From Sphingopyxis sp. H053 (lineage in GTDB: Bacteria > Pseudomonadota > Alphaproteobacteria > Sphingomonadales > Sphingomonadaceae): a DNA stretch of 64,000 bases. Shown piece by piece: positions 16,848 through 24,668 of this stretch. The first letter of the stretch is position 1. Each line of letters opens with the position of its first letter. The notes beneath the pieces are model-generated. The model searched no databases. It was not told where the DNA came from and saw nothing but the letters and a program-made list of their open reading frames with translations. Location of the stretch: contig NZ_LNRU01000017.1 of NCBI RefSeq assembly GCF_001468225.1, forward strand, positions 20,012 through 84,011. Reading direction: 5' to 3'. A program made the translations under genes and the position numbers.

Positions 16848-17680
16848 GCGCCGCTGCGACCGCGCCATCGCTGGCGCCCTCCTTCTGGATCGATTTCGAA
16901 GAAGCGCGGAACGCGGTCGAGACGATCGTCGATGTCGCGCATGACGATCCCGAGGAACGCCCGACCTGCATCGTGCTCACCGGACAGTCCGGCATGGGCA
17001 AAACCTCGATCCTGCGCGAAGCGCAGCGCCGCCTTGCCGAAGCCTTTCCCGAGCCCGCCGATTGGGGCGAGGCGCGCTATCAGCCCGTGCTGCGCACGGT
17101 CATTCCCTCGAGTCCGACCTCGCTCAAGATCAACCTCGCCCTGCTCTGGAAACAGGGCTGGCCGATCCGCACGAACACGCACAAAACCGCCGATTTGAAG
17201 GTCGTCGACCTGCTGGCCGAACAGGGCACGCGGCTGGTCGCGATCGACAATGTCCATGTGATCCTGACCGCGAGCGGCGTTGCGCGGCGCGATACGCTCG
17301 ATGCGTTCCGCTTCCTGATGAGCGCGGGCAATGTGCCGCTGGTCGTGGCGGGCCTCGATGTCGCCCGGCAGATCTTCGCCGACGATGTCGAGCTGGCGTA
17401 CCGCTCAATCATCCTCAAATTGCCGTTATGGGAGCCGGGCGAGCCCGCGCAGCGCCTGATCCGCGCGCTGGCCCGCGGCATGGGGATGGAGGAGCCCGAC
17501 CATCTCGCCGAACCCGCGTTCGCCGAGCGCATCTGGCGGACCAGCGGCGGGGTCACCGGGAACTTCAAGCGCATCCTGCACTGGTCGGGAAAGGTCGCGC
17601 GGCGGCATGACCGCCGGTTCGTGACCCAGGACGATATCACCGAGGCGCTGCAATTGTTTACGCCTTATAGCCCGGAATGA
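16844..17680 (+). CDS. tniB: TniB (TnsC-like) AAA+ ATPase
   Basis: 278 residues. Walker A GQSGMGKTS (~47) and a Walker B-like RLVAIDNVHV (~130) are in the arrangement of TniB/TnsC regulators that choose the target and activate TniA. Walker B ends in DN rather than DE, as in several TniB proteins. ATGA overlaps with both neighbours point to a single translationally coupled operon. Confidence 0.9.
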   Translation: MSAAATAPSLAPSFWIDFEEARNAVETIVDVAHDDPEERPTCIVLTGQSGMGKTSILREAQRRLAEAFPEPADWGEARYQPVLRTVIPSSPTSLKINLALLWKQGWPIRTNTHKTADLKVVDLLAEQGTRLVAIDNVHVILTASGVARRDTLDAFRFLMSAGNVPLVVAGLDVARQIFADDVELAYRSIILKLPLWEPGEPAQRLIRALARGMGMEEPDHLAEPAFAERIWRTSGGVTGNFKRILHWSGKVARRHDRRFVTQDDITEALQLFTPYSPE

Positions 17681-18939
17681 GCGGGCGGGAGATCGAGCCG
17701 CTGGCGTTTCGGGTGAGGCCGCTGCCCGAGGAATGTTTCGAATCCTGGCTGCGCCGCCTGGCCGCGCGTCATGAGACCACGCCCAAAGCGCTGTTTCGCC
17801 ATCTCGGCATCGACGCGGCGCTCGCCGATCGCGACCTGGCCGTGTCGCCCGTACCGGCCACGTCGCGCGTACCGGCCACGTCGCGCGCATCGGCTTGGTT
17901 GGCCGCGCCGGCGCCGGCGGTCGCTGGCGTGCCGGACCGCCGCCAGGTGATGGTAGAACGGCTCGCGTGGGCGACGATGGTGCCCGCGAAGGCGATTTCT
18001 AGGACGTTCGTCGGCTGTGGGCGCGGCGATCTGTTGCCGCTGACGCTGCGGTCAATCGGCTGCGCCCAGTGCTGGCTTGACTGGCTGGTGTCCGGCGCGC
18101 CGTGGCGGATCGAGCGGAGCTGGATCTTGCGCGTGACGACCTTCTGCGACCGTCATGCGCTGTTGCTGACCGATCTTGCGGGGATCAGGGCCCTGGGGCG
18201 GACGCAGGCCGCCGAGCGGGCGCTCGCGGCCCGGGTCGCGCGCACGCGCGCGCAAATGGCGCGGTTTGCCTTCGTCAAAACCCGAGTGCTGTGGAACGGG
18301 ATGATTGCGCGGGAGCAAATCCGCGGCGCCCGCCCCGGTGACCGGGTAGGTTGGGAGCGGTACCGGGCGGCGCTGGTCGGCAACCGCTTCCACTACGCTC
18401 CGGTGCGTCATCTGCTGCTGGCGGCGCTCCACAGCAGTGACGGGCTGAAAGCCGGGCGATGGGAGCAAATCTTCCGCTTCGATGCGCAGCCGGCACGCCT
18501 GCCGCGAAAGGCGGCTTCCGGCGTCGGACCCCAATTATCGGATCTGGCGGAGGCGATCGCCAGGGTCGGCCTGCGGCAGCTCGACCGCGAGCGTCGCCGG
18601 CTCACCATGGTCTGCGAGCAGCTCGAGCAGGCCAAGCGCAATTATCCCCGTGCCCATTTGATGCAGGGGCTGAAGGCTCGCCGCGCGGCGCTGGCGCGCG
18701 CGGTACGAGACGCCGCCGCGACGGAGAGCGCGGCGATGTCAGCGCAGCGCCGTGGTTTCCAGGAGGCGCTGTTTTACCTGCAAGCATCGGGGATGGTGGG
18801 CGCGGCGATGTCCGCCGGCTGCGCCGAGCCGGCTTGCAGCGCGAATGGCGATCTGTGGCGGGCGCGGCTCGCCGCCTGCTTCGCCGCTCCCAGGTTTCGC
18901 ATCCTGCTCGATCTGCCGGGTCATGGGCGCGGATGGTAA
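17677..18939 (+). CDS. tniQ: TniQ (TnsD-like) target-site protein
   Basis: 420 residues. LAFRVRPLPEECFESWLRRLAARH is the TniQ N-terminal signature; a zinc-finger-like region follows with CAQCWLDW (~128) and FCDRHALLL (~155). The Arg-rich helical second half (ERRRLTMVCEQLEQAKRNYP) could bind DNA. A tandem duplication of six residues (VPATSR twice, ~59-70) is encoded by an 18-bp direct repeat. TniQ proteins guide the transposase to targets. Confidence 0.88.
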   Translation: MSGREIEPLAFRVRPLPEECFESWLRRLAARHETTPKALFRHLGIDAALADRDLAVSPVPATSRVPATSRASAWLAAPAPAVAGVPDRRQVMVERLAWATMVPAKAISRTFVGCGRGDLLPLTLRSIGCAQCWLDWLVSGAPWRIERSWILRVTTFCDRHALLLTDLAGIRALGRTQAAERALAARVARTRAQMARFAFVKTRVLWNGMIAREQIRGARPGDRVGWERYRAALVGNRFHYAPVRHLLLAALHSSDGLKAGRWEQIFRFDAQPARLPRKAASGVGPQLSDLAEAIARVGLRQLDRERRRLTMVCEQLEQAKRNYPRAHLMQGLKARRAALARAVRDAAATESAAMSAQRRGFQEALFYLQASGMVGAAMSAGCAEPACSANGDLWRARLAACFAAPRFRILLDLPGHGRGW

Positions 18940-19193
18940 AGCCGGACGGCGACGGTCGCCCATTGGGCATTTCGCGCGAATTTGCCCTCAGGAGGCCCGT
19001 AGGGCGTGGTGGCGGCCTCTGGGCGCCCCCTCCTATCCGAGACCGCCTTTTTGCGCTCCCAGGGGCTTTTGCGCGAACTTTCCTTTGATCGTTCAAAGAC
19101 AGGTCATGGCCTGAAACGGCGGCGCGAGTCCCGTATCGGGCGCGTCGATTTGAAGTTTCTGCCGGGGTTTCCTATCTTGCCGTGTTGCCGGGG
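18940..19193. other. Gap between tniQ and the divergent regulator
   Basis: 254 bp between two converging genes. I see no ribosome-binding site with a believable frame, no clear terminator and no copy of the transposon end repeat. Confidence 0.4.
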
Positions 19194-20399
19194 TCATTCG
19201 CGCGCCGTCTCCATACGGGCGAGCACGCGCTCGACATCGGCCATGGCCGCGTCGAACGCGGCGAACGTCGCGCCGGAGCTGGTTTCAACGGATCTGCTTT
19301 CACCCTCGGCCGCCAGCGTGGCACGGCGCGCGCGGGGCAGGGCGCGGATGATCGTGTGATGTTCGTACGCCGCCCGCTCGGCGAGGCCCGCTTTGACGAG
19401 GGCGGCGACGAGATCGCGCACGCCGTTTTTCGAAACGCCAAGGGCCTTCTCGATCTGGAGCGGGCGCAGCGGTCCGAAGCCCGCGAGCAGCCGGTAGAGC
19501 AGCGGCGCGCGCGAGGTCGAACGCAGGACGGTCATCGCCTCATGCACTTCGCGCACGCTCGCATGGGCTGCATCGAGCTGGTCGCTCAGCCGCTGCGCAG
19601 CTTCGCCGGCGGCCTCGGCCGTGATAATGGCGCGCTCGCGGGACCAGAGCTCGGGTCTGAGCGCCTCGGCGCGCACGGCTCCGGGCAGGGGCAGCGGCCT
19701 GGTCGCTGGCTCGCTCCGCGCGATCAGGGCGCCGGCGAGGAGATCGAGCGCCCACAGCGGCGTGGCCGTCCGCGTCTGCTCGAAGGAGACCGGCCCGGCG
19801 GGCAGGGGGAGCAGCTGGTAGCTGCGCTCGGTGGGCGCGAAATGCGGCGAGGCGGCCGCGGCCCGATGCAGGCGATCGAGCGCGGCGAGGGGCCAGTCGT
19901 CCGCGCGATCGTCGGCGGGCGGCTCGGCGAGCCGCGCCGCTTCCGCTACGGCGAACGCGGGGGCATCGCCGCGCTCGCCTTGCGGGGCGCCCTCGCCGCG
20001 ATGGAAATGCGCTGCGGCGCGGATTTGGATGGCCGTGTCGGCGAGCGGCGCCCAGGCCGACAGCGAGAGCTCGGCGAGCAGCGTGTCGGCGACCAGCGAG
20101 GGCGGGGCTGCGACATGGGCGGTGGCGTCGGGCACGGGCTGGAGGCCGGAAAACCATGCGGAAAACCAGCTGTTCGCGCCGGAAAAGCCGCTACCCGTGA
20201 GCGCTTCGACGAGGAGCAGGCGGGCGAGCGCGGCGCAGAATTGATGCGCAACTTGCGCGGGCACATGCGCTAAACGGCCTTGCAGCTGGCCCCAGGTGAG
20301 CGCCGCGCGCACCCTTGCCGTCATCAGGTCTTCGATCGGCGCATCTTCGTCCGATCGGAGCGGATGGAATCGGGTCGATGGATCGCAAAAATCGGGCAT
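19194..20399 (-). CDS. Helix-turn-helix protein, probable accessory or regulatory partner of the recombinase
   Basis: 401 residues, rich in Ala and Leu, largely helical. A winged-helix-like region lies near the C-terminus: LLAGFGPLRPLQIEKALGVSKNGVRDLVAALVKAGLAE (~310-350). A long Glu/Ala/Arg helix precedes it. It is divergent from the tyrosine recombinase at 20521 with a 12-7-12 inverted repeat between them. The arrangement parallels TnpT-TnpS of Tn4651, where TnpT assists the recombinase TnpS; sequence kinship to TnpT was not established. A C-terminal homologue remains at 14382. Confidence 0.55.
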   Translation of the reverse strand: MPDFCDPSTRFHPLRSDEDAPIEDLMTARVRAALTWGQLQGRLAHVPAQVAHQFCAALARLLLVEALTGSGFSGANSWFSAWFSGLQPVPDATAHVAAPPSLVADTLLAELSLSAWAPLADTAIQIRAAAHFHRGEGAPQGERGDAPAFAVAEAARLAEPPADDRADDWPLAALDRLHRAAAASPHFAPTERSYQLLPLPAGPVSFEQTRTATPLWALDLLAGALIARSEPATRPLPLPGAVRAEALRPELWSRERAIITAEAAGEAAQRLSDQLDAAHASVREVHEAMTVLRSTSRAPLLYRLLAGFGPLRPLQIEKALGVSKNGVRDLVAALVKAGLAERAAYEHHTIIRALPRARRATLAAEGESRSVETSSGATFAAFDAAMADVERVLARMETARE

Positions 20400-20456
20400 G
20401 TCGCAAGGGTAACCTAAACTGCCTTAACTGCACCATCCCTAGCACGCCCTTTTTTG

Positions 20457-20487
20457 CACTATCGATAATAGAATGTTATCGATAGTG
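20457..20487. promoter_or_regulatory. 12-7-12 inverted repeat: candidate core recombination site
   Basis: CACTATCGATAA, a 7-bp spacer (TAGAATG), then TTATCGATAGTG: perfectly inverted arms. It lies between the divergent helix-turn-helix and recombinase genes. Arm and spacer lengths are those of tyrosine-recombinase core sites (lox, dif, the res sites of TnpI and TnpS). An operator for the divergent genes is the alternative. Confidence 0.6.
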
Positions 20488-20520
20488 ACTTCGGCGAAAT
20501 CGGGGTTATAGTCCCCCGGT

Positions 20521-21813
20521 ATGCGCGCCAAATCCGTCCTGTCGATCGCTGCACAGACAGAGCGTCTGCCCATGCCCAAGCGCTCGGTTTCCGCGGAGAT
20601 CGTGACGATCCTGGCACCCGGCGAGGCGCCGCTGCCCCAGCGGCGGTCGGGCGCCGCGCAAGATCGCGCGGTCCAGCTCGTCGAGTTGCTTCAGGAGCTG
20701 ACAGGCGAAGGCGCCAGCCTGGTCGAACTCAACTTCCAGAAGAGCATCGAGGCGCGGGCGCCCGCCAGCATCAAGGCGCTCGCGGTCGATCTCGATTGCT
20801 ACGCGCGCTTCTCGGCCGAGCGCGGCGGGATCGGCCTGCCCGCCGACGAAGCGCGGCTTGTCGCCTATATTGACTATTGCGAGGCGCGGCGGCTCAAGCC
20901 GGCGACCGTGTCCCGGCGCCTGTCCTCGCTGGCGGTGGCCCATCACCTTCTCGACGTTCCATGCCCCGTCGGTGCCGTCGTGGTCCGCGATGCGCTGCGT
21001 GGGCTGCGGCGTCGGGCCGGAGTCCGGCAGCGCCAGGCCGGCCCGTTGCGGCTCGGCGAAGGGATCGGGCGGGAAGCCGTCAGGGGGTTCACGCTGTCGG
21101 TGCTGCTCGAGGCGTGTGGGCGCGACGTCGCTGGCCTGCGCGACGCGGCGATCCTGTCGCTCGGCTATGATGCGGGTTTGCGCGTATCGGAGCTGGTGGC
21201 CGTCGCCGTCGAATTGATGGAAGCGCAAGAGGATGGATCGGGGCTGCTCGAGGTGCCCCACTCGAAAACCGACCAGGAAGGGCAAGGGGCCTGGGTGTGG
21301 CTGTCGCCCGACACGATGCGGCGTGTCGCTCTTTGGCGCGAGGCCGCATCAATCCGCGCGGGCGCCTTGTTCCGCCGCGTAGCGGTGATCCGGACCAAAC
21401 CCCGCGAAGCGCGCCGGGCGCTCGCGATCGAGGATCTGGCCTATCATGCCCGGGTCGATCGGGAACGCATGGCGGCGCGGCCTGCGCGCGCGGCCACGGT
21501 GACCTACGGAATTGGCGAGCGCGCGCTGACGCCGGCGGCGATGCGGCTGATCATCAAGCGCACGGCGCTCGCCGCAGCCGACCAGGGCCTGGTCGATCTC
21601 ATGGGCGCCGATCTCGACCATGCGATCGATGCGCTGAGCACGCATTCGTTGCGCGTCGGCCTGACCCAGGATCTGTTCGCCAATGGCGAGGATGCGGGAC
21701 CGATCGCGCAGGCATTGCGATGGACCTCGACCGCCACTGCACTCCGCTACGGCCGCAAGCTCGCTCCGTCGTCCAACGCGGCGGCGCGTATGTTGAAGGG
21801 TGTCAGGAAATAA
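20521..21813 (+). CDS. Tyrosine recombinase (probable cointegrate resolvase of the Tni transposon)
   Basis: 430 residues. Core-binding domain at ~75-150; catalytic Arg in YDAGLRVSELV (~228), Lys in HSKTDQEGQG (~250), HxxR in THSLRVGL (~380), a Trp (ALRWTS) in the second His/Trp position, and the nucleophile Tyr in ALRYGRKL (~418). It lies inside the transposon, directly before the candidate right end, and next to the 12-7-12 site. With no serine resolvase in the element it is the natural candidate for resolving cointegrates made by replicative transposition. Confidence 0.85.
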   Translation: MRAKSVLSIAAQTERLPMPKRSVSAEIVTILAPGEAPLPQRRSGAAQDRAVQLVELLQELTGEGASLVELNFQKSIEARAPASIKALAVDLDCYARFSAERGGIGLPADEARLVAYIDYCEARRLKPATVSRRLSSLAVAHHLLDVPCPVGAVVVRDALRGLRRRAGVRQRQAGPLRLGEGIGREAVRGFTLSVLLEACGRDVAGLRDAAILSLGYDAGLRVSELVAVAVELMEAQEDGSGLLEVPHSKTDQEGQGAWVWLSPDTMRRVALWREAASIRAGALFRRVAVIRTKPREARRALAIEDLAYHARVDRERMAARPARAATVTYGIGERALTPAAMRLIIKRTALAAADQGLVDLMGADLDHAIDALSTHSLRVGLTQDLFANGEDAGPIAQALRWTSTATALRYGRKLAPSSNAAARMLKGVRK

Positions 21814-21827
21814 CGCCGGTGCAGAGA

Positions 21828-21840
21828 ATTTTGTCGGTCA
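21828..21840 (-). repeat. Candidate transposon right end
   Basis: On the minus strand this reads TGACCGACAAAAT; it shares CCGACAAAAT with the left end. The similarity stops inward of that, so the right end is shorter or degraded compared with the left. Confidence 0.4.
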
Positions 21841-21883
21841 GGTGAATTGGCGTGGGGTGTCGGATGCAGTGTTCTTTGTCCGT

Positions 21884-22192
21884 TCACAAGTGACTTTTGG
21901 CGGCCATGACCAGCTTGGCGGCATGGGCGAGGGGAGGGTGACCTCGCCGGCTGATCCACGATAAAAACTGGCGGCGTTCTTCGGAATACCACGAGCGCAT
22001 AAGCTCGTCTGCCTCGAGCCCCGGATTGTGTTCAATTCCAATATTATCAAACGGATAATCGCGCACATGCACGCGCCAGAGGCGCCTGAGTGAGGCCAGC
22101 GCAAGGCATTCGGACAGCTCGGGTGAGATGAAGGGGAGGGCGCCTTCGATGCGGGCAAGCGTCAGTTGCCAGGGTGCTGGGGCGGATACCAT
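21884..22192 (-). pseudogene. Possible N-terminal remnant of the interrupted helix-turn-helix gene
   Basis: 102 readable residues, MVSAPAPWQLTLARIEGALPF to AHAAKLVMAAKSHL. The helical opening and the FLSWISRRGHPPLAHAA block loosely resemble the first ~100 residues of the protein at 19194-20399. It lies on the far side of the transposon from the C-terminal remnant at 14382 and has the same orientation, which would fit one gene split by the insertion. A stop 44 bp before the candidate transposon end means the frame is also damaged. It may instead be an unrelated small gene. Confidence 0.35.
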
Positions 22193-22379
22193 CGGCCAGA
22201 TAGTATATAAATGGCTTAAAAAGTATACCCAGCTTGTACGGTGCTTTTGCTGTCCGATAAGAGCCCTTCACGGACGATAAGGCATTCTATATAAAGCAGC
22301 CTGAATTGGCCGCGATGACGTCCGCGCCCAACGCAGGGATAGGGCACACCAGCGGCAATGAAGCTTGAGGAGTGTCGCC

Positions 22380-23390
22380 GTGGACGATGACAGCAGCAGG
22401 GCTTTGGGGCTTTCAGATGAAGTCGCGCTTTCGCCGCTGGGGAATGCGATCCCGCCGCAGCTCGCAGCTGAGATCGAAGCGGCGCGCTCGTACCGGGCGC
22501 GATCCAAGGCGGCCAACACTGTGCGGGCCTATGACAGTGACTGGCGGCAGTTCGAGGAATGGTGCTGGACGCGCGATCTTGAGCCTATGCCTGCCATGCC
22601 GGAGGCAGTTGCCACATACCTTGCCTGGCTGGCGCAGGCGGGGAGGGCGGACAGCACCATCGGGCGGCACCTTGCCTCCATCGCCTGGCACCACAGGCAG
22701 GCAGGACAGGTTGCGCCCCAGCACCGCGATCCGCGCGCAGTAATCGCCGACACACTTGCTGGGATCCGGCGTGAGCAACGTGCTCGGCCGACGCGCAAGA
22801 AGAGCGCAATTCTGGCGGCCGATCTTGCGCGGATGATTGCAGCTGCCGAAGGCCAGAGTCCGCGAGCGATCCGCGACCGAGCGGTCATGGCACTGGGGTT
22901 GGCGGCGGCGCTCCGGCGTTCCGAACTTGTCGCGCTACAGCTGGCTGACCTTGAGCTGGTGCGGGAGGGTCTCAAATTGACGATCCGGCATTCGAAAACC
23001 GACCAGGAGGGCGCAGGGCAGGTCATCGCGGTGCCTTCTGGTAAGGTGCTAAAGCCCGGCGCGCGCCTCAACGAATGGCTCAGCGTTAGGGGAGGGGAGG
23101 CTGGTCCTTTGTTTTACCGCACCGACGCACAAGGTATGATGACCAAGGAGCCCATGTCGGATCGCTCGGTTGCCCGCCTGATCCAGCGTTACGCTGAAAA
23201 GGTTGGGCTCGATCCTGCCGCATTCGGTGCCCACTCGCTACGCTCAGGGTTCCTGACCGAGGCAGCCAAGGCGGGGGCCTCATTGCCGAAGATGCAGGAG
23301 GTATCGCGGCAGAAAAAGGTCGAGGTGCTGCTTGGCTATGTCCGCGACGCAGCGCTGTTCGAGAACCATGCGGGTGAGAGATTTCTGTAG
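22380..23390 (+). CDS. Tyrosine recombinase / integrase
   Basis: 336 residues. SAM-like N-terminal domain (~45-130), catalytic Arg in LAAALRRSELV (~178), Lys in HSKTDQEGAG (~203), HxxR in AHSLRSGF (~282), and Tyr in LLGYVRDAALFENHAG near the C-terminus. The GTG at 22380 is chosen because AGGAG lies 7 nt before it. It shares the HSKTDQEG block with the recombinase at 20521 and, like it, lies divergent from a helix-turn-helix remnant, so it may be the surviving half of an older module of the same type. Confidence 0.82.
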   Translation: MDDDSSRALGLSDEVALSPLGNAIPPQLAAEIEAARSYRARSKAANTVRAYDSDWRQFEEWCWTRDLEPMPAMPEAVATYLAWLAQAGRADSTIGRHLASIAWHHRQAGQVAPQHRDPRAVIADTLAGIRREQRARPTRKKSAILAADLARMIAAAEGQSPRAIRDRAVMALGLAAALRRSELVALQLADLELVREGLKLTIRHSKTDQEGAGQVIAVPSGKVLKPGARLNEWLSVRGGEAGPLFYRTDAQGMMTKEPMSDRSVARLIQRYAEKVGLDPAAFGAHSLRSGFLTEAAKAGASLPKMQEVSRQKKVEVLLGYVRDAALFENHAGERFL

Positions 23391-23597
23391 AGAATCTGGG
23401 CTATGGGATGCTGGCTTGCTCCACGATGGTCCCTGGTTTCAGGTACCCTTACGGAGCGTCACATATGGCAGAGGCGTTTTCGTGCTAGGTCTGCTAGAGC
23501 TGGACCTCGAATAATTGATTACACCGCAGGAAAATTTCATTAGATTCCCTAGGTAGTCCATTTTGATCCTGCCGCTTGAGTGACTGAAACATAGAAA

Positions 23598-24668
23598 ATG
23601 GCCCGCGCTGATCATCTCGTCTCGCTCGTTCGCGCCAGCGTTGCTGGCGACCGTGAGACGTTGCGCGCAGCGGCCGAGGCCATTGCCGCGGACGAACGAG
23701 CCAAAAATCACCACATCGTTGCAGATCGCATCGAACGCGCACTAAGCACCGTGCCGGTAACGCCGCCGCCTCTCACGACCTCCCAGCCTCAGGTCGGGCC
23801 AGGTCGAGACACGATCATCGAAATCGAAGCGCGGGTTAGATTTGATGATCTGCTCCTTTCGTTGCCAGCGCGCGAGAATGGTCGTCAGCTGATCGAAGAG
23901 CACATGCGTGCTGATGTTTTGCGCGCACATGCCTATGAGCCACGGCATCGGATTCTGCTTTCCGGGCCTCCTGGAAACGGGAAGACGTCCTTTGCTGAGG
24001 CAATCGCGGAAGCGCTGGGCTTACCATTCTTCGTGGTGCGTTATGATGCTTTGATCGGCAGTTACCTTGGTGAGACCAACGCCCGTCTTCGCAAACTGTT
24101 CGATTATGTGCGCACACAGCCGAGCGTCCTATTTTTCGACGAGTTTGATGCTATCGGTAAAGAGCGTGGCGACACCCATGAAACCGGCGAAATCAAGCGC
24201 GTGGTCTCGTTCTTGCTCATGCAACTCGATCAATTGCCGCCGTATGTCATAGTTGTTGCGGCTACCAATCATGCAGAGTTGCTTGATCGCGCGGTATGGC
24301 GTCGCTTTCAGATGCGGTTAGCTTTTCCACAGCCCGATCGCAAACTGCTCGAGGTGTTTTTGGACAGGGTCATCTCTGGCTGGCCTGAAACTCCGCGCAT
24401 GACTGTACAGAAGCTCGCGACCCGCCTTGGCGAAGTAAGTTATGCTGAAGCGCTCGACCTGTGCCAGAATGTGAGGCGCAGGCAGATATTGGGTTTGGGG
24501 GAGATTGGGATCGATGATGCGCTCGAGACAGAGCTTGAACTATGGAAATCGCGCGTACGGCCCGGGAATGTAGATGGCGAGCGATCCAACCAAGCCCCTG
24601 CTGAGGCTGACGCCAGACCAATCAAGACAACGCCCCGCCGGTCAGCAAAAATTTCCCCGACCACCTGA
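23598..24668 (+). CDS. ietA: IetA-type AAA ATPase
   Basis: 356 residues. After a ~110-residue N-terminal region comes a classical AAA domain: Walker A SGPPGNGKTS (~122), YLGETNARLRKLF pore-side helix, Walker B VLFFDEFDAIG (~180), sensor AATNH (~225) and arginine fingers in RAVWRRFQMRL. An AAA ATPase followed by a subtilisin-like protease is the layout of IetAS, described on an Agrobacterium Ti plasmid as a stability (toxin-antitoxin-like) pair and later reported as an anti-phage system. The reading frame overlaps ietS by 95 nt. Confidence 0.8.
   Translation: MARADHLVSLVRASVAGDRETLRAAAEAIAADERAKNHHIVADRIERALSTVPVTPPPLTTSQPQVGPGRDTIIEIEARVRFDDLLLSLPARENGRQLIEEHMRADVLRAHAYEPRHRILLSGPPGNGKTSFAEAIAEALGLPFFVVRYDALIGSYLGETNARLRKLFDYVRTQPSVLFFDEFDAIGKERGDTHETGEIKRVVSFLLMQLDQLPPYVIVVAATNHAELLDRAVWRRFQMRLAFPQPDRKLLEVFLDRVISGWPETPRMTVQKLATRLGEVSYAEALDLCQNVRRRQILGLGEIGIDDALETELELWKSRVRPGNVDGERSNQAPAEADARPIKTTPRRSAKISPTT

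Larger units (their letters stand above)
15010..21840 (+). mobile_element. Tn5053/Tn402-like TniABQ transposon with a tyrosine-recombinase resolution module
   Basis: Contains tniA, tniB, tniQ (4-nt overlaps), then a divergent pair of a helix-turn-helix protein and a tyrosine recombinase. The left end starts TGTCAGCCGACAAAAT and holds two direct 21-bp repeats, as expected for TniA-binding sites. The right end is tentative: ATTTTGTCGG at 21828-21837, the inverse of CCGACAAAAT, 14 bp after the recombinase stop. Flanking pentamers are AGTGA and GGTGA, a 4/5 match to a 5-bp target duplication. No serine resolvase (TniR) is present. Confidence 0.65.

Noticed and set aside
17845..17890. Tandem 18-bp repeat, considered as CRISPR or satellite
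   Set aside because: Only two copies, without spacers, inside the tniQ reading frame and kept in phase (VPATSR twice).
19182..20273. Long plus-strand frame, Gly/Arg/Ala-rich
   Set aside because: Antisense to the helix-turn-helix gene at 19194-20399; low-complexity product typical of antisense GC-rich DNA. The minus-strand frame has a clear homologue at 14382.
19194..20399. Assignment to the RHE_PE00001/DUF1612 plasmid protein family
   Set aside because: The C-terminal helix-turn-helix is similar in style, but the FIERQ-type N-terminal domain of that family is absent.
22250..22285. GTCCGATAAG / GGACGATAAG pair considered as a recombination core for the second integrase
   Set aside because: The units are mostly direct rather than inverted and the arms are short; not convincing as a core site.
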